This document shows positions 53,013 through 62,392 of a stretch of DNA of 64,000 nucleotides, one piece after another. Below the pieces are notes generated by a model. The model ran no database searches. It worked only from the letters and a program-made list of their open reading frames with translations, and was not told where the DNA came from. Both the position numbers and the translations under genes were made by a program. Each line of letters begins with the position of its first letter. The stretch's first letter is position 1. The stretch spans positions 4,012 through 68,011 of the forward strand of contig CAYURD010000009.1 in the NCBI GenBank assembly GCA_964446865.1, read 5' to 3'. This stretch comes from Glaciecola sp964446865 (GTDB lineage: Bacteria; Pseudomonadota; Gammaproteobacteria; Enterobacterales; Alteromonadaceae).

Positions 53013-54288
53013 CGGCGTCTCCTACTGCGTTATCAACACTTTGCTTATTCTTCGTTCTTTTCTTGCGAGACGCTGGTTTAGGAGTAGACTTTGGCATAGC
53101 CTGTACACCATCTACACGCAGCTCAAAATCGATACGAATTAAAATAGCTATAGCAATCGTCATGATAATAATAGACGAACCACCATAACTGACCAAAGGC
53201 AAGGTCAGTCCTTTAGTTGGCAACATACCAGTACTTGCGCCAATGTTAACGGCGGTTTGCAAACAAAACCAAACACCAATGGCATAGGCTGTAAAGGCCT
53301 CAAAAGGTCGGTCGTTATTCAAAGCTGCGTTACCTAAACGTAAGGCGGTCAAAATAAGGGTAAATATCAGTACCAACACTAGCAATACACCCAAGTAGCC
53401 AAGCTCTTCGGCAAGTATTGCCATAATAAAATCGGTGTGTGCTTCAGGCAAAAATGCTAATTTTTGTACGCTATTTCCTAATCCCTCGCCTGTCCATGAG
53501 CCTCGGCCATATGCCATTAATGATTGCGTGAGTTGATAGCCTTTCCCAAACGGATCTGACCATGGATCCAAAAATCCGATAACACGATCTTGGCGATAAC
53601 TAGACGATACTATTAATACAACAAACGCGGCCAAACCAGTAAAAATCACGCCAAAAAATTGCCATAGTTTAGCCCCTGCTAGAAACAATAAAGCGAGCGT
53701 CGTGCTAAACATGACAAACACTGTTCCTAAATCGGGCTGCCATAACAATAAACCGGCTAGCACAAAAAATATGGCAAGTGGTTTAAAAAAGCCTCGCATA
53801 GTTTCTTGAACCTGTTCATAGCGTCTTACCAAATATCCTGCTAAATATAAAAAGAAGAATAGCTTGGCGGGTTCTGCGGGCTGCACATTAATGGGTCCTA
53901 TGGGTATCCAACGAATACTGCCATTTATGGGGCGACCAACCAATAGTACTATGACCAATAATGCAATAGCCAATAACAAAAGGTAAACGTTAGTTTTCTG
54001 CCAAAAGTGCATGGGTATTAAGAGGGTGACTAGACCCGCAAATACCGCCATAAAGATATAAGCACCATGCCTAAATGAAAAATAGTATGGATTACCGTGC
54101 ATTCTTTCTGCTAGCGGCATCGATGCAGAACTCACCATGACAAAACCAATACTAAAAAGAGCAATAGACACTAAAATCAAGACCAAATTATAAGGTCGTT
54201 GGGTCGCACCATCATGTCGTTTAGCAAACATCTCAGGCAAACTGAGTTGTTTAACTTGTTCTTTGATAGTTTGGCTAGATGCGCTCAT
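52999..54288 (-). CDS. ftsW: Septal peptidoglycan polymerase FtsW
   Basis: SEDS-family glycosyltransferase that works with FtsI. 429 residues and about ten membrane helices, with the conserved RWIPIGPINVQPAEPAKLFFFLYLAGYL, WQPDLGTVFVMFSTTLALLFLAG, a large periplasmic loop with PWSDPFGKGYQLTQSLMAYGRG, and TDFIMAILAEELGYLG. KGLTLPLVSYGGSS follows near the end. The C-terminal cytosolic tail is basic (KPASRKKRTKNKQ). It overlaps murD by one base and murG by 14. Confidence 0.96.
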   Translation of the reverse strand: MSASSQTIKEQVKQLSLPEMFAKRHDGATQRPYNLVLILVSIALFSIGFVMVSSASMPLAERMHGNPYYFSFRHGAYIFMAVFAGLVTLLIPMHFWQKTNVYLLLLAIALLVIVLLVGRPINGSIRWIPIGPINVQPAEPAKLFFFLYLAGYLVRRYEQVQETMRGFFKPLAIFFVLAGLLLWQPDLGTVFVMFSTTLALLFLAGAKLWQFFGVIFTGLAAFVVLIVSSSYRQDRVIGFLDPWSDPFGKGYQLTQSLMAYGRGSWTGEGLGNSVQKLAFLPEAHTDFIMAILAEELGYLGVLLVLVLIFTLILTALRLGNAALNNDRPFEAFTAYAIGVWFCLQTAVNIGASTGMLPTKGLTLPLVSYGGSSIIIMTIAIAILIRIDFELRVDGVQAMPKSTPKPASRKKRTKNKQSVDNAVGDADASI

Positions 54289-55919
54289 TATGCTGCTACC
54301 TTGCTAAGCACAGCATTGGTAAATAGGTCGCCGCGCTGCGCATAATTCGCAAACATGTCTATGCTTGCACATGCAGGTGATAACAAAATGCCAAGCTTGT
54401 TTTTATTAGCAGTATTGGTTGCCGGGTGATTAGCCTCATTGGCAAGCACTTGGCTAACATGCTCATAAGCTATATTTACAGCATCCTCGATGCTATTTAC
54501 TTGTTCATAAGACTTTGCGAAGGGCGCAAATAGTTTGCCATCTTTACCTATTACAATTAAATAATCGACATGTGTGCGAATAGACTGTTCAACTTGGCTT
54601 AGGTCAGCACCTTTAGCGTCTCCGCCGGCAATCAACACAATATAATTGACGTGTTGACGAAGGCTATCAATTGCCGCAACACATGCGCCGGGATTTGTTG
54701 CTTTTGAATCGTTAATCCATATAGTGCGCTGACTATTTTTTATCACTTGAAAACGATGAGGAAGCCCTGCAAATTGAGAAAGTGAGTGTGCAATAGAATC
54801 AAAATTTAGTGAATAAATTTCCGCACATGCGAAAACAAATTGCATGTTATAAAGCTGAGACTCTGAAATACTTTTTAAATTGCTTATATTGTTGCCAGCC
54901 CGATTTTCGACCTGATTGTAGGGTCGGCCAGCTATCTTCTGTAAATCGAATATTAAACAATCATTTTTAGTTTGTTCTGCCTTAGCAGCAGTGCGGTAAA
55001 TCCCCTTACTGGTGTGATAAAAGTCACCTTTACCAGCATTAACTTTACGTTCTTTTCCTACTTTTCCAACACTCAGTCCAAATTTTGTAGAAACCAATGG
55101 AATAGTCTGATCGTCGTCTCTATTATAAATCGCGACTTCTGCCCCCAAATAAATGCGCTGCTTTGCTATTTGATAAGCTTTCAATGTTCCGTGACGGTCT
55201 AAATGATCAGAGCTAAGGTTTAATAAGCAAGCAATTTTAGGTGACAAAGAGTAAATCGTTTCAAGCTGAAAACTCGAGAGCTCTAATACAATAACCTGAT
55301 AGTCATCATCCAATAAAGATAATGCAGAGGTACCAATGTTGCCGCCAAGCCCAGTTTTTATACCTGCATTGTTAAATGCTTCGTATATCATTTGAACGAC
55401 CGTACTTTTTCCATTTGAGCCAGTCACTGCAATAATATCGGTTTGGCGATTAGGCAGCGTATTTTGGTAATTTATCTCGCGTGCAAATAGCTCAATATCA
55501 CCCAACAATTCTTTTGCTGAAGCGCATTTGTCATTTTTCTGGTCATTTGGCAAGTCATTCAGTAGACCATCTAAAGGCTCACTTACCCGCCTTTCAATAA
55601 AATCACGTCTTTGCGTTAGCAGGAAATATTCACGTAAAAACGCCTGTTGTAAATTCACGCCGGGGCTCACTACAACTTTATCGTAAGTGATTAATGAGCT
55701 TTCTTCGTGTAAAGGTAAAAATGTCAGATTCTTTATTTGTTCAGACACTTGAGTTTTAAACGCGTCATCGAGCTTAATATCAGAACCATCAAAAGATTTA
55801 TCAAACACACTTAGGATGGCACCTTTGCTGAGTAAATATTTTGCACAAGCTTTACCCGTTACACCAAAGCCAATAAGTGCAATCGATAAATTTTTATAAC
55901 TTGGTGCTTGGGCGTTCAA
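54288..55919 (-). CDS. murD: UDP-N-acetylmuramoylalanine--D-glutamate ligase, enlarged
   Basis: Adds D-glutamate to UDP-MurNAc-Ala. IALIGFGVTGKACAKYLL at the start, P-loop AVTGSNGKSTVVQM near residue 166, LELSSFQLETI, NLSSDHLDRHGT and INDSKATNPGACVAAI are intact, so the enzyme should work. At 543 residues it is about 100 longer than E. coli MurD (438). Two polar insertions account for this: one of about 50 residues before the P-loop (around residues 105-155) and one of about 50 before the third domain (around 275-335, including KGDFYHTSKGIYRTAAKAEQ). It lies 4 bp after mraY. Confidence 0.96.
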   Translation of the reverse strand: MNAQAPSYKNLSIALIGFGVTGKACAKYLLSKGAILSVFDKSFDGSDIKLDDAFKTQVSEQIKNLTFLPLHEESSLITYDKVVVSPGVNLQQAFLREYFLLTQRRDFIERRVSEPLDGLLNDLPNDQKNDKCASAKELLGDIELFAREINYQNTLPNRQTDIIAVTGSNGKSTVVQMIYEAFNNAGIKTGLGGNIGTSALSLLDDDYQVIVLELSSFQLETIYSLSPKIACLLNLSSDHLDRHGTLKAYQIAKQRIYLGAEVAIYNRDDDQTIPLVSTKFGLSVGKVGKERKVNAGKGDFYHTSKGIYRTAAKAEQTKNDCLIFDLQKIAGRPYNQVENRAGNNISNLKSISESQLYNMQFVFACAEIYSLNFDSIAHSLSQFAGLPHRFQVIKNSQRTIWINDSKATNPGACVAAIDSLRQHVNYIVLIAGGDAKGADLSQVEQSIRTHVDYLIVIGKDGKLFAPFAKSYEQVNSIEDAVNIAYEHVSQVLANEANHPATNTANKNKLGILLSPACASIDMFANYAQRGDLFTNAVLSKVAA

Positions 55920-55923
55920 GTGG

Positions 55924-57006
55924 CTACCTCAACTTCAAGGTGGCAAGTCCCACCAAAACCAATATAAGCGAAATTATCCAAAAACGAACAATCACTCGTG
56001 GTTCAGGCCACCCTTTTAATTCGTAATGATGATGGATAGGTGCCATCCTAAATATTCGTTTGCCTCTAGTTTTAAAGCTCCAAACCTGCAAAATCACCGA
56101 CAAGGTCTCAGCAACAAATATCCCGCCCATAATAAATAAGACTATTTCTTGACGCACTAATATCGCCAATACACCCAAAGTAGCCCCTAATGATAATGAA
56201 CCGACATCCCCCATAAAAACCTGGGCTGGATAGGTGTTAAACCATAAAAAACCTAGCCCTGCGCCGACTATCGCGGTGCAAACTATCACCAACTCACTCG
56301 TTAGCGGAATAAATGGAATATTAAGATAGCTTGAGAAATTCACATTGCCCGTTGCGTAAGCAAAAATAGCAAATGCGCCTGCCACTAAAATAATGGGCAC
56401 AATGGCCAAGCCATCAAGCCCGTCAGTCAAATTAACCGCATTGCTGGTGCCTACAATGACAAAGTAGCTCAGCACTAAATACATTAAGCCTAACTGCGGC
56501 ATAACATCTTTGAAAAACGGGACAATTAGGGAGGTTTCTGCAGCTGACGTGGTGGTGGAATATAAAAAGAAAGCCACGCATATTGCAATCACTGACTGCC
56601 AAAAATACTTCCACCGAGCAATTAGCCCTTTAGGATCTTTTCGCACTACTTTTCGATAATCGTCGACAAAGCCTAAAATACCAAATGTGATGACAACAAA
56701 AAGTGTGACTAATACGTATTTATTGGTTAAATCAGCCCAAAGCAAGCAGCTTGTTAAAATGGCAGCAAGTATCAGCACGCCACCCATTGTGGGCGTTCCA
56801 GATTTTGACAAATGACTTTGCGGGCCATCGTCGCGAACAGTTTGACCAATTTGCATGGTCTGTAACCACCTGATCATTTTAGGACCAATTAATATAGCAA
56901 TCAGCAGCGCAGTCAACGTGCTCAAAATTGCGCGAAGGGTCAAGTATTCGAAAACGGTAAAACTACTATCAAATTGAGTGAGCCACTGTGCTAACCATAA
57001 TAACAT
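55924..57006 (-). CDS. mraY: Phospho-N-acetylmuramoyl-pentapeptide transferase
   Basis: Integral membrane enzyme that makes lipid I. 360 residues and ten membrane helices, with the aspartates in FGILGFVDDYRKVVRKDPKGL, the NAVNLTDGLDGLAIVP motif, GFLWFNTYPAQVFMGDVGSLSLGATLG and the histidine triad in RMAPIHHHYELKGWPE. Start shares one base with the murF stop. It lies between murF and murD, the standard place. Confidence 0.98.
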   Translation of the reverse strand: MLLWLAQWLTQFDSSFTVFEYLTLRAILSTLTALLIAILIGPKMIRWLQTMQIGQTVRDDGPQSHLSKSGTPTMGGVLILAAILTSCLLWADLTNKYVLVTLFVVITFGILGFVDDYRKVVRKDPKGLIARWKYFWQSVIAICVAFFLYSTTTSAAETSLIVPFFKDVMPQLGLMYLVLSYFVIVGTSNAVNLTDGLDGLAIVPIILVAGAFAIFAYATGNVNFSSYLNIPFIPLTSELVIVCTAIVGAGLGFLWFNTYPAQVFMGDVGSLSLGATLGVLAILVRQEIVLFIMGGIFVAETLSVILQVWSFKTRGKRIFRMAPIHHHYELKGWPEPRVIVRFWIISLILVLVGLATLKLR

Positions 57007-58517
57007 TATGCTTGCTCCTGTTGCTGATGGCTTTTTTCATCTTCGCCTTGGCTAAAGTCAAAGGTCATCATCGCGTCAACCACTTGCTCCATTTTTGCAC
57101 TGCGAGAACCTTTTACCAGCACTGTAATGGGTATACCGTTAACCGGACTTGAATTAATTTGTGCATGAGGCTGTTGCTCTATGGGAGAGTCGTAAGAGGC
57201 AAGTACAGGTCCAATCAGCTTAATTAAGGCAGTAAACGCAGTTTGCGGGTCGCTACATGCCATGCCTTTGTCGCCCATAGCAGAGCTTGCGTGGGTACTT
57301 AAATTACCGCTGCTAATTAAGGCATCGATATTTTTATTGGCAGCATATTCACCTATTTGCTGATGGTACATTGCCGCCTGATCGCCAAGCTCGCCCATAT
57401 CACCAAACACCAATACTTTAAAACCTGAAAAACTCGCAAGTAAATCTATGGCCGCTTTAACAGAGCCAACATTCGCATTATAGGTATCGTCAATTACCTT
57501 TAGCCTGGGCGCTACCATTTTTACGGTTAATCGTCCTGATACGCTTTGCATATCAAACAAGCCTTGCTGAACGTCGACTAAATTTGCACCAACGCTTATT
57601 GCTAAGGCGGCAGATAAAACGGCATTACCAACGTTGTGGACACCCGGGATACGCAGTTTTATTGCTGCTTTCCCAATAGGCGTAACCAATTCAAACTCAG
57701 CGCAACCTTCATTATTAATTGCCACATTACGTGCATGAAAATCACCTTTTTGACTTTCATAACTAAAGCTCAAAATTTGCTGTGTCGCAGATGTACCTTG
57801 CCAAAAATCATAAAATTGGCTGTCATGATTTAAAATGGCAACGGCTTCAGGCTTTAAGCCTTTTATAATTTCACTTTTGGCTCGAGCAACGCCAAATAGA
57901 CTGCCAAAGCCCTCTATATGAGCGGGTGAAGCATTAACGATAGTTGCAACATCTGGCTGAACAAGTTGACATGTATAGTCAATCTCACCTTGATGATTTG
58001 CGCCCATTTCAATGACGGCATAATCGTGTTCGTTGTTAAGTTCAAGCAGTGTTAATGGCACACCAATGTCATTGTTAAAATTACCTTTAGTGGCCAATAC
58101 CTTGCCACGCTTGCTCAAAATCGACTTAACCATCTCTTTAACGGTTGTCTTGCCACTTGACCCAGTGATGCCCACAGTCTTAGGTGATACTTTTTGTTTA
58201 ACTGCACTGCCAATATGGCCCAACGCTAAACGCGTATCGTCTACTTTTAAGATGGCAACATGATCGGAAATAGATTTATCAGAAAGGTCTTGGCTAACAA
58301 TGACGGCGCTTGCGCCTTTTTCAATGGCAGTATGGATATAATCATGGCCATCAAAATTAGGGCCAACTAAGGCAATGAATAAATCACCCGTTTTGAGCGT
58401 ACGAGTATCGATACTCACGCCACTTATTATAATGTTTGCAGCGTCAGATGTAGTGACGCCGTTAACAAAACTGCCCTTAACTTTTTGCATTATCCATGTC
58501 AAAGAAGTGCTAATCAT
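57006..58517 (-). CDS. murF: UDP-N-acetylmuramoyl-tripeptide--D-alanyl-D-alanine ligase
   Basis: Adds D-Ala-D-Ala to the tripeptide. P-loop GITGSSGKTTVKEMVKSIL, the AVIEMGANHQGEIDYT motif, NVGNAVLSAALAISVG and VIDDTYNANVGSVKAAIDLL identify it. 503 residues, against about 450 in E. coli, with an extra segment near the C-terminus (ASYDSPIEQQPHAQINSSP) before VLVKGSRSAKMEQV. Overlaps murE by 4 bp and mraY by 1. Confidence 0.97.
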   Translation of the reverse strand: MISTSLTWIMQKVKGSFVNGVTTSDAANIIISGVSIDTRTLKTGDLFIALVGPNFDGHDYIHTAIEKGASAVIVSQDLSDKSISDHVAILKVDDTRLALGHIGSAVKQKVSPKTVGITGSSGKTTVKEMVKSILSKRGKVLATKGNFNNDIGVPLTLLELNNEHDYAVIEMGANHQGEIDYTCQLVQPDVATIVNASPAHIEGFGSLFGVARAKSEIIKGLKPEAVAILNHDSQFYDFWQGTSATQQILSFSYESQKGDFHARNVAINNEGCAEFELVTPIGKAAIKLRIPGVHNVGNAVLSAALAISVGANLVDVQQGLFDMQSVSGRLTVKMVAPRLKVIDDTYNANVGSVKAAIDLLASFSGFKVLVFGDMGELGDQAAMYHQQIGEYAANKNIDALISSGNLSTHASSAMGDKGMACSDPQTAFTALIKLIGPVLASYDSPIEQQPHAQINSSPVNGIPITVLVKGSRSAKMEQVVDAMMTFDFSQGEDEKSHQQQEQA

Positions 58518-60286
58518 GCAAACGTCCTTGTATTATTATGTGTTTGTCCATCTGCATGCTCATTGCCATACAATAAATGCGCAACAAACGCTCGTTCATT
58601 GTATGCAATGCGCTGATTATTAATCTCTATATAGTCTTCATGCCCTTTTCCGGCAACTAAGATCATATCTTGATTAGCGCTTTGTTGCCAAGCTTTACGG
58701 ATAGCTTTTTTGCGATCTAGCTCTACCGTAATACTTTGCTGACTTGCGTTGTTTGGTATGCCGTCTTTAATGTCTTTAATGATTTGTAGTGGCGCTTCAT
58801 TTCGTGAATTATCTTGTGTTAGCACAATATGATCTGCATATTTATATGCAATGTTACCCATTTGAGCGCGCTTAGATTTGTCACGATTGCCACCACATCC
58901 AAAAATACAAGTTAAACGCCCTTTTGTGTGTACTCGTGCCGACAGCAAAGCTTGTTTTAGTGCATCGGGTGTATGTGCATAATCAACCAAAATACTTGGC
59001 GAAGATTGACATTCGTTCCCTTCACTAATCTGCTTTGTGCTGACAGGCTTCTCATTTTGGTCCTGATTTTTGGGGTAAACAAACAGTTCCATTCTACCAG
59101 GTACGCCCGATATTTTAGCTAAACAACGACAGATTGCCTGAAACTTTTCTATCAAATCTTCATCGTTTGAAACAGAGGCAAGCTCTACCAGTGTCGCCGT
59201 CACTGCGGCAAGTACATTTGCGACGTTGAACGTGCCAATTAGTGGGCAAGTAACATATTGGTTTTGTAAAGAGTGCGGAAAATTGGCGCAAAGTGTAAAG
59301 CTGACACCTGTCGTATTATATTGAACATTTTCAGCCCAACATCCTAATTTATTCGCAGTCAGAGGCGACATTGAATACCAAAATATTTGTAAAGAAGGTG
59401 AAGCTGCCGTTAACCAAGCTTTTGATTCATGATCGTCGGCATTAAGCACTACGTTTCGTAAACGTCTTGCATTTAGCAGTCCTCTTTTCGCAGTAGCATA
59501 ACTTGCCATATCGTGATGATAATCTAAATGGTCTTGGCTTAAATTAGAAAATATAGCCGTTGATATTGGCAAGCCTTGCAAACGGTTTTGCGCCAAACCA
59601 TGGGATGATGCTTCAATAGCGACGCTTTCGCAGTTTCTTTTCTTAAGATCTGCTAGGTAGGCATATAACGATAAAATGTCGGGCGTTGTATTTATCGTTT
59701 TTGATAATGTTGTAGGAATGCCTTCTTTATAAAGATTGACACCAAGCGTACCTATACATGCGCTTGTCTCGTCTTTTTTCGCCATTAGACTGTTTAGTTG
59801 GGCGTAGATTGACGCAATAGACGTTTTACCATTCGTCCCAGTGACCGCAGCAATGGAAGGCATTTTTGAAGGCATAACTTTATTATCAGAAGCTTCAGTT
59901 ACTGATGATTCATCATCAAAATAAAATAAGGTCGCAATTTCGGAGAGTCTGTCTTTCAAGTTTAATAACGAAATAGTATGCATGGTAAAAGTATTATCAA
60001 TAGTAATAACATTTACTTGTTTGTCTTGTTTAGGGTCTTTTGTTTCGATTAATGAAAGTCTGCAGCCACTTTTTGCTGCCTCTTCTAAATAATCATGCCC
60101 TCTTGTTTGCTCTCCATAAACCGCGACAAAAATTTTTTCATGACTACTTTGACGGCTGTCTAATGTTAGCTTTTTTACGTCTAACAATGCTTGCGTATCA
60201 AGCATTGCTTGAAGCGTCTTATCATTTGCCGCATCAAAGTCTAAATATTTAAATAGAGACAAGACATTCATATTAACGCCCAGCAT
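58514..60286 (-). CDS. murE: UDP-N-acetylmuramoyl-tripeptide synthetase MurE, enlarged
   Basis: Adds the third residue of the stem peptide; the DNxR motif is present as TQDNSRNEAP, which fits meso-diaminopimelate. P-loop AVTGTNGKTSIASIYAQL (near residue 150), NLSQDHLDYHHDM and AGKGHEDYIE are intact. 590 residues against about 495 in E. coli. Polar insertions lie before the P-loop (FDDESSVTEASDNKVMPSKM) and before the third domain (PKNQDQNEKPVSTKQISEGN). The start overlaps ftsI by 14 bp; an in-frame ATG five codons later would remove the overlap. Confidence 0.96.
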   Translation of the reverse strand: MLGVNMNVLSLFKYLDFDAANDKTLQAMLDTQALLDVKKLTLDSRQSSHEKIFVAVYGEQTRGHDYLEEAAKSGCRLSLIETKDPKQDKQVNVITIDNTFTMHTISLLNLKDRLSEIATLFYFDDESSVTEASDNKVMPSKMPSIAAVTGTNGKTSIASIYAQLNSLMAKKDETSACIGTLGVNLYKEGIPTTLSKTINTTPDILSLYAYLADLKKRNCESVAIEASSHGLAQNRLQGLPISTAIFSNLSQDHLDYHHDMASYATAKRGLLNARRLRNVVLNADDHESKAWLTAASPSLQIFWYSMSPLTANKLGCWAENVQYNTTGVSFTLCANFPHSLQNQYVTCPLIGTFNVANVLAAVTATLVELASVSNDEDLIEKFQAICRCLAKISGVPGRMELFVYPKNQDQNEKPVSTKQISEGNECQSSPSILVDYAHTPDALKQALLSARVHTKGRLTCIFGCGGNRDKSKRAQMGNIAYKYADHIVLTQDNSRNEAPLQIIKDIKDGIPNNASQQSITVELDRKKAIRKAWQQSANQDMILVAGKGHEDYIEINNQRIAYNERAFVAHLLYGNEHADGQTHNNTRTFA

Positions 60287-62072
60287 GTAACTGTCGCTCT
60301 AAAACGATATCTACGTTCATGGCGTCAGGCGGTATATTCAGCATTTGCATAGTATTACCGACTACTTTAGAAAACACTGTAGCAGCAGTATCACCGGCAT
60401 GATAAAAATCACCGCCGGGCTCGTTGATTAAAACAACAACGGCAATTTGTGGGTTTGATACAGGTGCAATGCCAGCAAAAATATTAACATATTCTTCACC
60501 GTAGCCACCTGCAAACGCTTTCTTACTGGTGCCAGTTTTACCTGCTACTCTATATCCAGGCACTCTGGCTTTGTAAGCCGTACCGCCTTTCTCGGTGACC
60601 GTCTCCATCATTAGCAACACGTCTTGCGCCACCTGCTCAGATATCACTCGATTTGGCTCTAATGGCTGTTCCATATTCTTAACAATGGTTAATGGGTGGA
60701 TAATACCGCCATTTCCAATGGTCGCGTACATGCGCGCAAGCTGTGTCGTCGTAACCGCAATATTGTAACCAAACGATAAGCTAGATATCTCATGCTCTGA
60801 CCAGCGTTGGCGCTCATGAAAAATACCACTAGACTCACCAATCATACTGGTGCCAGAGTCACTCATTAGGCCCATGTTATAATAAAAGTCTATCAACACC
60901 TCTTTTGGCATCGACAAGGCCATTTCTGCGGTGCCCATGTTAGATGAATGCTGAATGATTTCCGTTATATTAATTTTACCGTAATTGCGAGCATCCGCTA
61001 TTCGACTGCCGCCTAGCCTACGCCAACCGGGATGAGTATCAATAATACTATCTTTTTGATAATACCCATTTTCTAAAGCAGCAATGACCGCCAAGGGCTT
61101 TAACACAGAGCCTGGTTCAAATGCGTCAGTAACCGCTCTGTTTCGTACCCGATGACTCGACACCGTTGCACGATTATTTGGATTAAACGACGGCGTGTTG
61201 GCGAGTGCTAAGACTTCTCCGGTATGCACATCAACAACCACTACCGACGCAGAAGCGGCCTGAAACAATACTGTTGCCTGCTTGATTTCACGATACGCTA
61301 AAGCTTGAATTCTTTGGTCGATAGTCAGTTGAATATCTTGGGCTTTTCTCCCTTCTTGTTGCTCTAATATCTCAACTTCTCTATTTTTACCATCTCGAAT
61401 GATTTTGCGGCGGTCAGGTGTACCGGTAAGCCATTTGTTGTATAAACGTTCTACGCCTTCAATGCCCTTATCATCAACATCAGTAAAGCCAATAACATGA
61501 GCAGATACCTCACCACTTGGATAATAGCGTTTGGCTTCGTCGCGCAAATAGACGCCGGGAAGCTTCAGGTTTTTTACAAAATTTGCCATGGCAGGTGTGA
61601 CTTGGCGCTGCAAATAAACAAAGCGTCTTTTAGGGTTTTCGACTCTTTTAAGTAAGCTCTCACTATCCATGTTTAACACTTCTGCCAGAGCATTCCAGCG
61701 ACGCTTATCAGCAAACTCGCCATTGATAAAACCACTGTTATCGTAGATAACTTTAGGATCGGCAAAAATAGCTTGAGCAGGCACACTAACAGCTAATTGC
61801 TGACCATGCCGGTCGCTTATAAGGCCCCTATAACTAGGGTTATGTCGGACCCTGATGGTGCGGTTGTCGCCGTGTTCAATCAGATCGTCAGGTTTGATGA
61901 CTTGAATAAAAGCAGCTCTTGATGCTAACGCGGTAAACACGGCAATAACACCAAGGAGCACAACCCAAAAGCGCCATTGCATTAAACTTGGTTTAACGTT
62001 TGCGCGGTTTGCTTTTCGTTTTTGGTTAACGCGTCGCTTGCGAGGTTTTTGAATAGTAGCAGCGACTGTCAT
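60273..62072 (-). CDS. ftsI: Septal peptidoglycan transpeptidase FtsI (PBP3)
   Basis: Class B penicillin-binding protein of the divisome. A very basic cytosolic start (KPRKRRVNQKRKANRANVK), one membrane helix (WVVLLGVIAVFTALASRAAFI), the dimerisation domain with RGLISDRHGQQLAVS, and the transpeptidase domain with active-site serine in FEPGSVLKPLAVI (near residue 315), the SxN motif in QHSSNMGTAEM and the KTGTSKK motif. 599 residues. It shares one base with ftsL and partners with FtsW. Confidence 0.97.
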   Translation of the reverse strand: MTVAATIQKPRKRRVNQKRKANRANVKPSLMQWRFWVVLLGVIAVFTALASRAAFIQVIKPDDLIEHGDNRTIRVRHNPSYRGLISDRHGQQLAVSVPAQAIFADPKVIYDNSGFINGEFADKRRWNALAEVLNMDSESLLKRVENPKRRFVYLQRQVTPAMANFVKNLKLPGVYLRDEAKRYYPSGEVSAHVIGFTDVDDKGIEGVERLYNKWLTGTPDRRKIIRDGKNREVEILEQQEGRKAQDIQLTIDQRIQALAYREIKQATVLFQAASASVVVVDVHTGEVLALANTPSFNPNNRATVSSHRVRNRAVTDAFEPGSVLKPLAVIAALENGYYQKDSIIDTHPGWRRLGGSRIADARNYGKINITEIIQHSSNMGTAEMALSMPKEVLIDFYYNMGLMSDSGTSMIGESSGIFHERQRWSEHEISSLSFGYNIAVTTTQLARMYATIGNGGIIHPLTIVKNMEQPLEPNRVISEQVAQDVLLMMETVTEKGGTAYKARVPGYRVAGKTGTSKKAFAGGYGEEYVNIFAGIAPVSNPQIAVVVLINEPGGDFYHAGDTAATVFSKVVGNTMQMLNIPPDAMNVDIVLERQLHAGR

Positions 62073-62392
62073 TATTGCACCCTCAGCAAAACTTCGTCTT
62101 CACGATTGGGGCGACGCATGTTGAGTTTTTCTTGCACAGCCCGTTCGATTCTGTTGTGTTCGGTTAATGCGCTTTGTTCAATAATCAAATGTCGCCATTC
62201 AACGTCTAGCGCGTCTTTTTCTTGAATCAAACGCTCATGAGCCATTACTAGCTGGCGGTTTTTATGAGTGCTATTAATCACCCAAAGTGCACTTGCAATC
62301 ACGCCAATAAATAGGGCAATAAGAAACAAATGCCGGCTCAAGTCCGACATAATAATTCCTAGTAAATTAAAGTTAGTCACGCTCTTTTTCAT
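62072..62392 (-). CDS. ftsL: Cell division protein FtsL
   Basis: Small bitopic divisome protein of 106 residues. A short cytosolic start, one membrane helix (HLFLIALFIGVIASALWVINS) and a periplasmic leucine-zipper-like coil (LVMAHERLIQEKDALDVEWR, then LIIEQSALTEHNRIERAV). It forms a complex with FtsQ and FtsB. Position between rsmH and ftsI, with 4-bp and 1-bp overlaps, makes the call secure despite low sequence conservation in the family. Confidence 0.93.
   Translation of the reverse strand: MKKSVTNFNLLGIIMSDLSRHLFLIALFIGVIASALWVINSTHKNRQLVMAHERLIQEKDALDVEWRHLIIEQSALTEHNRIERAVQEKLNMRRPNREDEVLLRVQ

Noticed and set aside
54288..55919. MurD as a fusion or frameshifted gene because of its length
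   Set aside because: The frame is continuous, all MurD motifs occur in order, and the extra length lies in two polar loops, so it is an enlarged but normal MurD.
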